50,623 nucleotides of DNA, taken from positions 1 to 50,623 of the forward strand of contig NZ_JADEWZ010000039.1 in NCBI RefSeq assembly GCF_015207425.1, read 5' to 3'. Below the pieces are notes generated by a model. The model did not search any database and had not been told where the DNA came from. It worked only from the letters and a program-made list of their open reading frames with translations. The translations under genes and the position numbers were made by a program. Source of the DNA: Lusitaniella coriacea LEGE 07157. Lineage in GTDB: Bacteria; Cyanobacteriota; Cyanobacteriia; Cyanobacteriales; Spirulinaceae. Position 1 is the first letter of the stretch. Every line of letters begins with the position of its first letter. This document shows positions 27,912-35,868 of this stretch, in pieces.

Positions 27912-30035
27912 TTGGTGCAACTTTCGTCACTTTGGATTACTGGATCGACCCGCAGTGGCAAGACAACTCGTTTAGTTGAAGAATTTAGTCGGTGGGTTCG
28001 ACAACAACCATTGCCAAAACGCGCGGCAACCTTAACTCCCTCTCTCCTCGTCCTGGCTGCTAATAATGAGAATCGGCGAACCCTCTCAGATCGCATGGCA
28101 CGGGCTGTGGCAGGGAGCTATCCCACTCTTTGTAAAACGCCTTTGGGGTTTATTAGCGATGAGGTGATGCTCTTTTGGCCCTTGCTGTTCGAGACGTTGA
28201 AGGTTAAGGCTCAGTTTCCTTTGCGCCTGCGTCCGGAAACCGAACAGGACTTAGCCGAACGATTGTGGCGAGATCGCCTCGATCGCGTCACTTTACAATC
28301 TACTGGCGTTAAAGAGTCGCGTTTTGTGCGCCAAACCCTCGATCTCCTGCAACTTGCAGGTGCGAGCATGACCCCAACAGAACTGATTCCTCGCCTCTTG
28401 GCGTTGGGGTGTTTGGGGGATGATGGGGAAATCGCTCTAGATGCCAATCTAGGGTCAGTGGGACAGCTTCGGGGAGAACTGTTGTTGGAGTGGCAGCAGT
28501 GGTGCTTGGATCGAGGATTGCTCAGTTACGGCACGATCTACGAGTTGTATTGGCGGGATTTGTTACCGAACCCGACCTATCAAGGGCATTTAACGCGCCG
28601 CTATTCGGCAATTTTTGCGGACGATGTGGATGATTATCCCGCGATCGCGCGCGACTTTATCGAACTCCTTCTCGATCGCGGCGCAACCGGAACCTTTACC
28701 TATAATCCCGATGGGAAAATTCGCTTGGGACTCAATGCCGATCCCGATTATTTGTCGAAGTTAGCTCAACGCTGTCGCGTCGAATTGCTGCTGGATGCCC
28801 CTTCGCCTGCACTGTCTCCAGCTTCCCTTAAAAGCGAGATCGAACAAGCCATTTTCGATCCCGTTGCCCTCTTTTCCTTACCCCCTTCGATCCAATCGAT
28901 TCAAACCACCTCCCGCGCGGCACTGCTTCGGCAAACCGCAGAGACGATCGCCCGCGCGATCGCGTCCGGGGAAATCGAACCGAAAGAGATCGCAATTATC
29001 GCCCCCGGATTAGACCCCATCGCCCGCTATACTTTGCTCGAACTCCTGGGCAGCCAGAACGTTCCTGTCGAAGCCCTCAACGAACAACGACCTCTCATTA
29101 GCTCTCCCCTCATTCGCGCCCTCTTAACTCTTCTCGCGCTGATTTATCCAGGTTTGGGACGGTTTGCAGAACGCGATCGCGTGGCGGAAATGCTCGCCAT
29201 TCTTTCCAACAGCACCAACGCCTTTCCCGACGCGATCGATCCGGTGCGGGCGGGTTTACTGGCAGACTACTGCTATCGGTGGGATGGGGAAGCCCCGTGC
29301 CTCAATCCCAGCACGACATTTGCTCGATGGGATCGCTTGGGGCATCAAGCAACAACAGCCTACGAAGCCCTTCGCACTTGGATTGAGAGAGAAAAGGTTC
29401 TACGGCAAGAAAAAGACTTGGGCGCGATCGCGCTGCTGGATCGCGCGATTGAATATTTTTTCGCCAAAGGCACAACCCTCCCCTTCGAGCAACTCGATCC
29501 CCTGCGAGAATTAATAGAAACCGCCCAACATTTTTGGGAAGTCGAACGGCGATTGCGACAAAACGAACCCATGTCTCCCGCAACTCCCAACTCCGTCGGG
29601 CAATTTATTCAACTCCTGCGCCAAGGAACCATTACCGCCAATGCTTACCCCTTAGACACCCTCGGCGCGATCGAACCCAACACCGTCACCCTCGCCACCA
29701 TTTTTCAATACCGCTCCAGCCGCCGTTCCCATCGCTGGCACTTCTGGCTCGACGCTTCCTCCCACCTGTGGCAAATGGGCGGTGCTGCAACCTTGTTTGC
29801 CGCCCCCATCTTCCTCAAAAATTGGTTGGGCGAACCCCGAACCCCCGACGATCGAATCCGAGAAGAGCGCGATCGCCTCGGACGCATTTTGCGAGATTTG
29901 CTCGGACGCGCCCAAGAGCGAATTTACCTGTGTCACAGCGACTTAGCCGTGAATGGAACAGAACACACCGGGCTGCTCTTACCCTTAGTCTACGCCGCGC
30001 GATCGGCAACTCCTTCCCTCGCCAGCACGCCGTAA
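27912..30035 (+). CDS. Superfamily I helicase-like ATPase (UvrD/AddB-like)
   Basis: This 707-aa protein is known across cyanobacteria, mostly without a defined role. A Walker A 'GSTRSGKTTRLVEEF' lies at residues 11-25. 'FADDVDDYP' around residue 235 resembles the Walker B/helicase motif II (DExx-like) of UvrD proteins. The second half has the AddB/RecB-like 'IAIIAPGLDPIARYTLLELLGSQNVPVEAL...PLISSPLIRALLTLLAL' block. A DNA repair or recombination role is inferred. No nuclease Cys cluster of the AddB kind is seen. The start is TTG at 27912 or GTG at 27915; both lie directly behind the palindrome. sasA follows 135 bp downstream on the same strand. Confidence 0.75.
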   Translation: MVQLSSLWITGSTRSGKTTRLVEEFSRWVRQQPLPKRAATLTPSLLVLAANNENRRTLSDRMARAVAGSYPTLCKTPLGFISDEVMLFWPLLFETLKVKAQFPLRLRPETEQDLAERLWRDRLDRVTLQSTGVKESRFVRQTLDLLQLAGASMTPTELIPRLLALGCLGDDGEIALDANLGSVGQLRGELLLEWQQWCLDRGLLSYGTIYELYWRDLLPNPTYQGHLTRRYSAIFADDVDDYPAIARDFIELLLDRGATGTFTYNPDGKIRLGLNADPDYLSKLAQRCRVELLLDAPSPALSPASLKSEIEQAIFDPVALFSLPPSIQSIQTTSRAALLRQTAETIARAIASGEIEPKEIAIIAPGLDPIARYTLLELLGSQNVPVEALNEQRPLISSPLIRALLTLLALIYPGLGRFAERDRVAEMLAILSNSTNAFPDAIDPVRAGLLADYCYRWDGEAPCLNPSTTFARWDRLGHQATTAYEALRTWIEREKVLRQEKDLGAIALLDRAIEYFFAKGTTLPFEQLDPLRELIETAQHFWEVERRLRQNEPMSPATPNSVGQFIQLLRQGTITANAYPLDTLGAIEPNTVTLATIFQYRSSRRSHRWHFWLDASSHLWQMGGAATLFAAPIFLKNWLGEPRTPDDRIREERDRLGRILRDLLGRAQERIYLCHSDLAVNGTEHTGLLLPLVYAARSATPSLASTP

Positions 30036-30170
30036 ATTTAGGGCAAAAGGAAAACGCCTCTCCCAATAAAGCGCTAGAATTCTTAAATAGAGATTAAGAT
30101 TGAGATTGAACAAACTTAGCGAAATTCGCTGAGATCCTCGATCGATGTCAACTGCAACCTAATTGGTATT

Positions 30171-31331
30171 GTGACGAGCGTGCTAATTCCTAATAGCAGT
30201 CAAGCAGAGCCTAATAGCAATTCCAGGTCGTCTAAATCCCTTCAACTCTTACTGTTTGTTGACGAGCGACCCAGTTCTCAGGAGCATATTAAACGCATCC
30301 AGAGCCATCTCCAAAGCTTACAAACTGAGTATCTTTTTGAGCTTGAAGCCATCAATGTGGGGGAGCATCCCGATCTGGTCGAGCATTTCCGTCTTATTGC
30401 TACACCCGCTCTCGTTAAAATTCATCCCCAACCCAGACAAATTTTAGCTGGGAGCGATCTGATCGACCAACTCAAGCAGTACTGGAATCAATGGAAATAT
30501 GACGCTCAAACGCAAGAGCGCGATCGCGCGGAAAATTCAGCAGAACCGGAAATTCGCTACTCCCTCGATAAAATCCGCTTCAGAGACGAAATTTTTCGGC
30601 TGAAGAAAGAGAAAGAGGAATTGCTCGAACAGTTGCAATTTAAAGACCAAATCCTGGCAATGCTAGCGCACGATTTGCGCTCTCCTCTCACCGCCGCTTC
30701 CATTGCAGTCGAAACCATCGAACTGACGCAAAATCAACCCGATGTTGTTCCGAGGCGCGATTTTGCCCAACAACTGTGTCGGCAAGCGCGCGCGCAATTG
30801 CGCGTGATGAACCGCATGATTACCGATATTTTGCAAGCTTCGCGAGGAAACCAATCTCAATTCCAACTGCACTGTCATCCCCTTTCCTTATCCAATTTGT
30901 GCGAGGGAATGCTAGCGGAATTTAGAGAACGGATGCAGAGAAAATCCTTAACTTTAGAAATCGATATTCCCCAGGATTTACCCAAGGTTTACGCCGATGA
31001 AGAACTGATTCGTCAGGTTCTGCTCAATTTGTTAGATAATGCCCTGAAATATACCCCCGAATGCGGCACGATTAATGTTTCGATCCTCCATCGTACCAGC
31101 CAAAAAGTGCAGGTGAGCGTGTGCGACACGGGACCGGGAATTCCGGAAGGAAAGCGCGATCGCGTGTTTGAAGGACACTTTCGCCTCAAACGGGACGAAG
31201 CCCAAGAAGGGTATGGTTTGGGGTTAGCCCTGTGTCGCAAGGTCATTCAAAGCCACTTCGGTCAAATCTGGGTCGATAGCGCCTCCGATTGCGGGAGTTG
31301 TTTCCACTTCACCCTTCCGGTATATCGCTAA
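30171..31331 (+). CDS. sasA: Adaptive-response sensory histidine kinase SasA
   Basis: SasA carries time from the KaiC clock to the response regulator RpaA. The 386-aa protein has the N-terminal KaiB-like thioredoxin-fold sensor (about 22-108), a coiled-coil linker, the dimerisation helix with phospho-acceptor His167 in 'AMLAHDLRSPLTAA', and the ATP domain with N-box 'NLLDNALKYTPE', G1 'DTGPGIPEG' and G2 'GYGLGLALC'. It starts at GTG 30171 without a clear Shine-Dalgarno. kai genes are not in the window. An 82-bp piece of its 3' region recurs at 33442-33523. Confidence 0.95.
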   Translation: MTSVLIPNSSQAEPNSNSRSSKSLQLLLFVDERPSSQEHIKRIQSHLQSLQTEYLFELEAINVGEHPDLVEHFRLIATPALVKIHPQPRQILAGSDLIDQLKQYWNQWKYDAQTQERDRAENSAEPEIRYSLDKIRFRDEIFRLKKEKEELLEQLQFKDQILAMLAHDLRSPLTAASIAVETIELTQNQPDVVPRRDFAQQLCRQARAQLRVMNRMITDILQASRGNQSQFQLHCHPLSLSNLCEGMLAEFRERMQRKSLTLEIDIPQDLPKVYADEELIRQVLLNLLDNALKYTPECGTINVSILHRTSQKVQVSVCDTGPGIPEGKRDRVFEGHFRLKRDEAQEGYGLGLALCRKVIQSHFGQIWVDSASDCGSCFHFTLPVYR

Positions 31332-31393
31332 TCAGATATCAGACGAAAGACGGGTAAGGGGGAAAGGGGAATCAGCTCTTTTCGAGTCAGAAT

Positions 31394-31630
31394 GATCGCG
31401 CGGTAGGTTCAAAAATACGATCGTGCCCAAAGTAGAAAAACAACGATCGCGTACCTTCTTCAAAAACTCCTAAATCAACGATCGCGCCCAGAGAGGTTGA
31501 TTAAACTCTGCGATCGCGCGATGGGTTCAATCCAACAACACGATCGCGCCTAATTGCGAATTGCGAACTGACAATTGCGAATTGGAACGATCGCGTGCTG
31601 TTTTGAGAAACTCTTGAAGATACGATCGTG
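31394..31630. repeat. Cluster of eight HIP1-like octamers in a spacer
   Basis: CGATCGCG or close variants (TGATCGCG, CGATCGTG) begin at about 31393, 31418, 31444, 31479, 31511, 31541, 31588 and 31623, so roughly every 24-47 bp. Many are preceded by AA or AC. Intervening segments show faint similarity ('GGTAGGTTCAA', 'GATGGGTTCAA', 'GACGGGTTAAC'). No ORF is seen. It fills the 380-bp gap between sasA and the DUF4279 gene. Confidence 0.8.
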
Positions 31631-31711
31631 TGACGGGTTAACTCCATCGTTTTTTTCTCGTCTGCTATACAAACGCCATAAAGAAATTACTTTTCAAATC
31701 CAATGATCGAT

Positions 31712-32176
31712 TTACCCTTGTTCATTCTCATCTTCATCGAAAAAACTGATGAGATAAAAGTCAACTCTTTTGCAAAGTTGACTTAAGCGTTGAAGAGTAC
31801 AAGCGTCGAGAGAAAAACCTCCATAACATTCCCATAGCTCCCACCATATACTAATAACAACTGAGTAACGCTCACATAAGCTTTGCAAAACAGAAGATTT
31901 TTCTTCAAATCGTTCAAGCAAAAACCTTGCGTGTTTTTCTACACTAGTAGATTCTAAAAAAAACTTAGTGTCGAAACTCCAATGTCCCATTTTTCTTTCT
32001 CGTTTAAAACCATGAGAGTGCCACACACTTACCTTAGAATAGCCTCTTGTTGGTTCGATTTTAAGGATTCTTGTGATTTCATCAGGATTCAATTTATGCC
32101 CAACAATGGTAATGCTTAGACAAGTGGTTTTACAAGCAAGATTATTTGCAATACCCGAATTCTTTAAATTAGTCAT
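31712..32176 (-). CDS. DUF4279 family protein
   Basis: This 154-aa soluble protein resembles DUF4279: a beta-strand opening 'CLSITIVGHKLNPDEITRILKIEPT', then 'GHWSFDTKFFLESTSVEKHARFLLERF', then 'YSVVISIWWELWECYGGFSLDACTLQRLSQL' and an acidic tail. Members often sit in toxin-immunity neighbourhoods, and here the next genes upstream are an unknown 184-aa gene and a toxin-like stub. The function is not established. No HIP1 octamer lies within the gene and its base composition is AT-rich, both unlike its neighbours, which suggests transfer. The ATG at 32176 is used; a TTG two codons upstream is possible. Confidence 0.7.
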   Translation of the reverse strand: MTNLKNSGIANNLACKTTCLSITIVGHKLNPDEITRILKIEPTRGYSKVSVWHSHGFKRERKMGHWSFDTKFFLESTSVEKHARFLLERFEEKSSVLQSLCERYSVVISIWWELWECYGGFSLDACTLQRLSQLCKRVDFYLISFFDEDENEQG

Positions 32177-32203
32177 TTTCAAAAAAATCAGTCAAAATAG
32201 CCT

Positions 32204-32459
32204 AGCTTTTGTAGGGTGCGTTAGGCGACTACAATCTGACAATAATAGAACAGTTTAAAATCCGCCGTAACGCACCACGAGGTTGGGGTTCATTGGTTTA
32301 TTCGGGAGGGTGTTTATCCGCCGGGTTGGGGTGGAAATGATGAAATGGTTGTGAAGGATTTAGAGTGTGAGTAATTGGTTTGGTGCGTTACGCACCGAAG
32401 TGAGGTTAAACCGTTTTCAATCATGTTTTTTGCCTGCTAACGCACCCTACGAGATCTGC
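32204..32459. repeat. 256-bp repeat, copy 1
   Basis: It starts AGCTTTTGTAGGGTGCGTTA, ends AACGCACCCTACGAGATCTGC, and is nearly identical to 33178-33433 in the same orientation, with about a dozen differences. Outer ends are inverted (GTAGGGTGCGTTA/TAACGCACCCTAC), and an inner palindrome GGTGCGTTACGCACC lies at about 32381-32395. No ORF is seen. Confidence 0.9.
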
Positions 32460-32460
32460 A

Positions 32461-33015
32461 TTATGAACTACGAGAGCCGCAATCGAGATTGGAATAAAGA
32501 ATGCCAAAGTTGTTTATACGAGAACAAACCTTTTTAAGGTCTCTAATGCTATGAATTTCGGATTCAGAGTATCCACATCTCGATATATTCTCGATCACGG
32601 TTTCAAAAAGCTTCTTCCACTCATAGATAAATTTCTCCTTCTCCACATCTAAAACTTTTCGTGAGTTAAGTGAAGTTTCCGTGTCTCCGACAACAGATTC
32701 CCATTGGGATTTTATAGATAGTTGATTGCCAGTCCACGACATAGACCAGTCAGAACGGAATTCATTAGATGGCCATGCAACAAAATACGTTCCACACTCA
32801 TTATCCAAAAGATTCTCTATCATAAGAATTGAGTCTTGAATTATTTTGCTTACACAATACCTATAGCTTACTGGAATGAATACTGTATTCCACTCCAAGA
32901 AAGCCCTCTCTGAATCAGAACAGAAACAAGTTTCAATGCACTCATCTAGTGTTTTATCTTCGCTGTCAAAATTCCTAGAAATTCTTGGATTGCTGGCTTG
33001 GATGCTAAACTCCAT
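32461..33015 (-). CDS. Unknown 184-aa protein, candidate immunity protein
   Basis: I do not recognise this family. The protein is soluble and acidic, rich in Ser, Trp and Cys, with no signal peptide or membrane segment; 'FVAWPSNEFRSDWSMSWTGNQLSIKSQW' in the middle looks beta-rich. It starts 26 bases after the stop of the toxin-like stub at 33042-33179, in the order toxin then immunity gene, with AGAGG about ten bases before its ATG. Its stop codon directly abuts repeat copy 1, so its last few residues (around CGSRSS) may be altered by the repeat. It has no HIP1 octamer and is AT-rich. An immunity role is inference from position only. Confidence 0.6.
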   Translation of the reverse strand: MEFSIQASNPRISRNFDSEDKTLDECIETCFCSDSERAFLEWNTVFIPVSYRYCVSKIIQDSILMIENLLDNECGTYFVAWPSNEFRSDWSMSWTGNQLSIKSQWESVVGDTETSLNSRKVLDVEKEKFIYEWKKLFETVIENISRCGYSESEIHSIRDLKKVCSRINNFGILYSNLDCGSRSS

Positions 33016-33041
33016 CTATAATGACCTCTATTGTAATCGTA

Positions 33042-33179
33042 TTACTCAACGGGATATCCGTAGAAAGTTCCTGTTCCATTATTTCTAACCCAAATTCGAT
33101 TAGCACTAACTGCTGTACCATCTGTACGATGCACAACAGAACTGTGTCCTGGTGGTAGATCAAAATAAGCAGGTAAAAG
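33042..33179 (-). pseudogene. 3' stub of a probable polymorphic toxin gene
   Basis: An open frame on the minus strand encodes about 45 residues ending in TAA. It includes 'YFDLPPGHSSVVHRTDG' followed by 'TAVSANRIWVRNNGTGTF' and 'YGYPVE'. No start codon precedes it: the frame runs straight into the edge of repeat copy 2 at 33178, so the 5' part is gone. The composition looks like the C-terminal end of a secreted toxin domain, and a gene in the immunity position follows 26 bp downstream. The toxin class cannot be named. Confidence 0.5.
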
Positions 33180-33433
33180 CTTTTGTAGGGTGCGTTAGGC
33201 GGCTACAATCTGACAATAATAGAACAGTTTAAAATCCGCCGTAACGCACCACAAGGTTGGAGTTCATTGGTCTATTTGGGAGGGTGTTTATCAGCCGGGT
33301 TGGGGTGGAAATGATGAAATGGTTGTGAAGGATTTAGGGTGTGAGTAATTGGTTTGGTGCGTAACGCACCGAAGTGAGGTTAAACCGTTTTCAATCATGT
33401 TTTTTTGCCTGCTAACGCACCCTACGAGATCCG
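33178..33433. repeat. 256-bp repeat, copy 2
   Basis: Same element and orientation as 32204-32459, with the inner palindrome-like GGTGCGTAACGCACC at about 33355-33369. Its left edge cuts the toxin-like frame; a few bases beyond its right edge begins the sasA fragment. Confidence 0.9.
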
Positions 33434-33441
33434 CGATCTAT

Positions 33442-33526
33442 CTTTTGCCTCAAACGGGACGAAGCCAAAGAAGTGTATGGTTTGGGGTTAGCCCTGTGTC
33501 GCAAGGTCATTCAAAGCCACTTCTGA
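33442..33526 (+). pseudogene. Duplicated fragment of sasA
   Basis: Positions 33442-33523 match sasA 31178-31259 at 79 of 82 bases, same strand, offset 2264 bp. The fragment covers the G2 box ('YGLGLALCRKVIQSHF') in the correct frame and hits TGA at 33524-33526. All three differences change residues (R to C, Q to K, G to V). It is not a gene but a scar of duplication or rearrangement. Confidence 0.9.
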
Positions 33527-33735
33527 CGCGAACACCCTGAAACCCTTACTCGGTTGAGATTCATTGGGTAGAAAGAAAAAGAATCTTAAATCGTGCCAGG
33601 GGAACGTAAAACTTTGGTACATATGGGAATGGTTATCATTCCCGCACAAGAAAGCGCGTGCTTCTTTCAATGAAGGTTGCGAAATCGCTCTTCATTGCAG
33701 CGGAATGGTAGCAGTTTGTTCATCTAGGAGAAACA
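33524..33735. repeat. Spacer with inverted copy of a dispersed repeat
   Basis: 33524-33550 is the inverse of the repeat at 201-239 and 4341-4379 (core AACACCCTGAAACCCTTACT). Nothing further is recognised up to the Shine-Dalgarno AGGAG at 33726-33730. Confidence 0.55.
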
Positions 33736-34146
33736 ATGACTTTAATTGTGAGTCCAGAAACCGAAGAACGCGCCCAAATGGGTCAAGCAGTCGCGCAAAA
33801 TTTATGGGAGGATTCTCGAAAAACTTTGCCCCTGGCTCATCTTGTTCTGGAATATTTAGCAGAACAGGCATTACGAGATGGGGTTTCAGCTTGTGCCAGA
33901 CCGACGGATTTGGAGCATTTACCGGGATATAATTTCGAGCAGTACTGTCTTGAGATCAAAGCATTGCGGTTTTCCGATGCGCTTTGGCGGGAAGCTCAAC
34001 AACGGTATCAATTAATTTTTGGGACGCAACTGTGTCATTGGGTTGGTGCTTTTACTCGAACCCCTGCGGGAGAGAAGGCTTATGAAGCATTTACCTCTTC
34101 TCGCTATCAGACTTTGTGTCAAATCCAGGCAATGACGGATTGTTGA
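33736..34146 (+). CDS. Unknown 136-aa soluble protein
   Basis: I do not recognise this protein. It is predicted mostly helical and soluble ('TLPLAHLVLEYLAEQALRDGVSA', 'DALWREAQQRYQLIFGTQLCHWVGAF'), with three cysteines and no signal peptide. The start is well supported: AGGAG at 33726-33730 is five bases before the ATG. It lies at the right edge of the rearranged zone behind sasA. Codon use looks like ordinary chromosomal genes rather than like the AT-rich island genes. A GC-rich hairpin (GGCGGGG/TCCCGCC, about 34159-34179) follows the stop. Confidence 0.65.
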   Translation: MTLIVSPETEERAQMGQAVAQNLWEDSRKTLPLAHLVLEYLAEQALRDGVSACARPTDLEHLPGYNFEQYCLEIKALRFSDALWREAQQRYQLIFGTQLCHWVGAFTRTPAGEKAYEAFTSSRYQTLCQIQAMTDC

Positions 34147-34394
34147 TTAAAATGTTTTGGGGCGGGGACATCCCGCCTCACAAGCGTATTATTTCTCAGT
34201 CGTTACGGGAAACAGTAATTTAGTACTTTTTGAAAATAAAGGAAAAGCCCTTTGGTTGACTCTTCGGGTATATCGCTGAGTTATTGCAATTTTTCGACAC
34301 CACTGTAAATTTATTTAACGAATTTCAGTATTTTCCTCCCCAATCGAGAAAAGACTAAGGAACGTAATTTCTCGTAGAAAGGAGTTTCAACCCA

Positions 34395-34688
34395 ATGGAT
34401 TCAACCGTTGTTGCTGGTTCTACAAATACCATTTTCACCCAACCCGCACCCGCACTTCCCCTTCTTGAAAAAGGTCAAGCTGGAGATGCAATTCGAGTGC
34501 TGCAATGGATTCTCAACTCGAAAAAATTTCTCTTTCAGCCGGAAGAATACTTAGACATTGACGGTGTTTTTGGGACGCGCACGGAGAACGTCATTCGTTA
34601 TTTCCAAAGCGTAACCAACCTCCCCATCGATGGCATTGTGGGTCCCGATACCTGGGCGCTGTTGAGTCTTCCTGAAGGTTTAGACTAA
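34395..34688 (+). CDS. Peptidoglycan-binding-domain protein (PG_binding_1), no signal peptide
   Basis: This 97-aa protein has a single PG_binding_1 domain at about residues 24-93: 'LLEKGQAGDAIRVLQWILNSK', 'DIDGVFGTRTENVIRYFQSV', 'LPIDGIVGPDTWALL'. The N-terminal 20 residues are Ser/Thr/Ala-rich and do not form a signal peptide, so how it would reach the wall is unclear. The start is clear: AAAGGAG lies nine bases before the ATG. No catalytic domain is attached. Similar stand-alone proteins are common in cyanobacteria. Confidence 0.87.
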   Translation: MDSTVVAGSTNTIFTQPAPALPLLEKGQAGDAIRVLQWILNSKKFLFQPEEYLDIDGVFGTRTENVIRYFQSVTNLPIDGIVGPDTWALLSLPEGLD

Positions 34689-34734
34689 AATTTCGAGTCA
34701 AAGTTCCCAAAAAGCGAAACCCCCTTACCAAAAG

Positions 34735-34754
34735 TCCCCCTTGAAAAAGGGGGA
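34735..34754. terminator. Hairpin between convergent genes
   Basis: The inverted repeat TCCCCCTTGAAAAAGGGGGA lies in the 94-bp spacer between the converging PG-binding and Ca2+/H+ exchanger genes and could stop transcription both ways. Its flanks (AAAGTCCCCC...GGATTTAGGGG) match a hairpin repeat common in cyanobacterial spacers. Confidence 0.6.
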
Positions 34755-34782
34755 TTTAGGGGAATCGAGCATTAATAAGCGA

Positions 34783-35868
34783 CTAGACCACGGGATGGAA
34801 GTAGAAGGCAAACCCTAACACGAGATAAGTCGCAAGTAACAATCCCCCCTCAAGCCAATTGGACTTGCCATCGGCACAAATAGAGTTGACAATCAAAACC
34901 GCGACAGTCACAGCAACCAGTTCAAAAGGGTTGAAGTTCAAATCCATCGGTTGACCGATAAGCCAGCCTGCAATCACCAAAACAGGACCCACGAACAGGG
35001 CAATTTGCATACTCGAACCGACTGCAACGGATACAGAGAGATCCATTTTATTTTTAATCGCTACGGTTACAGCAGTTGCGTGTTCGGCAGCGTTACCAAT
35101 AATGGGCAAAAGGATCACCCCGGTAAATAATGCCGTTAATCCCAAACTCGCTGTCGCCGCTTCAAAGGCATCCACTAAAAGTTCCGATTCAATGGCAACC
35201 CCCACCGTGACGGCAAGAAGTACGCCAATCCAAAGTTTCATATTGGGTTGTTCGTGACCTTCATTCTCTTCCCCGTCTTCCCCAGTTTCCAAGTCGGCAA
35301 CGCCAACGTCATAGAGGTAAGCGTGGGTTTTCATGGAAAATAAAAGAGTTAAGCCGTAGACGGCGATCAAAATGAAGGCGACAGCAACAGAAAGACGTTG
35401 CAAAGTGCTTTCGCCAATTCCGGTTGAGGTATACTCCACTGCGGTGGGGACGAGGAGAGCAATCACGGCTAAGTTCATTAAAGAACTATTGGTGAGGGCA
35501 ACGGTGGTTTGAAATTCTTGTTCTTTGTAACGCAACCCGCCAAGGAACATGGAAAATCCCATCACCAGAAGAAGATTGCTAATAATCGAACCCGTGATAG
35601 TTGCTTTAACAACGCTAATTAGACCTTCTTGCAGCGCGACAAAGGCAAGGATCAATTCAGTAGCATTCCCAAAGGTTGCATTCAACAGTCCGCCGAGGTT
35701 AGGACCCACCACAACGGCAATTTCTTCCGTTGCCGTCCCCATGAATGCCGCCAAGGGGATAATCGCTAAGGAAGCCGTGATGAAGACCACAGAGGCTCCC
35801 CATTCCAAGAAGTGAGCGGCGATGGAGACTGGGATAAACAGTAACATCAGGAAAAAAACTTTGTTCAT
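34783..35868 (-). CDS. cax: Calcium/proton exchanger (CAX, CaCA superfamily)
   Basis: This 361-aa membrane protein with about 11 helices exports Ca2+ in exchange for protons. The two inverted alpha-repeats are clear: 'GGLLNATFGNATELILAFVAL' (first) and 'LPIIGNAAEHATAVTVAIKNKMDLSVSVAVGSS' (second), with the GNxxE ion-binding glutamates. An acidic loop 'DLETGEDGEENEGHEQ' separates the halves, as in CAX proteins. The length is normal and the gene is complete. It is divergent from the GH57-like gene across a 617-bp spacer. Confidence 0.95.
   Translation of the reverse strand: MNKVFFLMLLFIPVSIAAHFLEWGASVVFITASLAIIPLAAFMGTATEEIAVVVGPNLGGLLNATFGNATELILAFVALQEGLISVVKATITGSIISNLLLVMGFSMFLGGLRYKEQEFQTTVALTNSSLMNLAVIALLVPTAVEYTSTGIGESTLQRLSVAVAFILIAVYGLTLLFSMKTHAYLYDVGVADLETGEDGEENEGHEQPNMKLWIGVLLAVTVGVAIESELLVDAFEAATASLGLTALFTGVILLPIIGNAAEHATAVTVAIKNKMDLSVSVAVGSSMQIALFVGPVLVIAGWLIGQPMDLNFNPFELVAVTVAVLIVNSICADGKSNWLEGGLLLATYLVLGFAFYFHPVV

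Noticed and set aside
29534-30097. 187-aa Arg/His-rich ORF inside the helicase-like gene
   Set aside because: Shifted-frame shadow with unnatural composition.
31394-31630. HIP1 cluster as a CRISPR array
   Set aside because: The repeated part is only eight bases and spacing is irregular.
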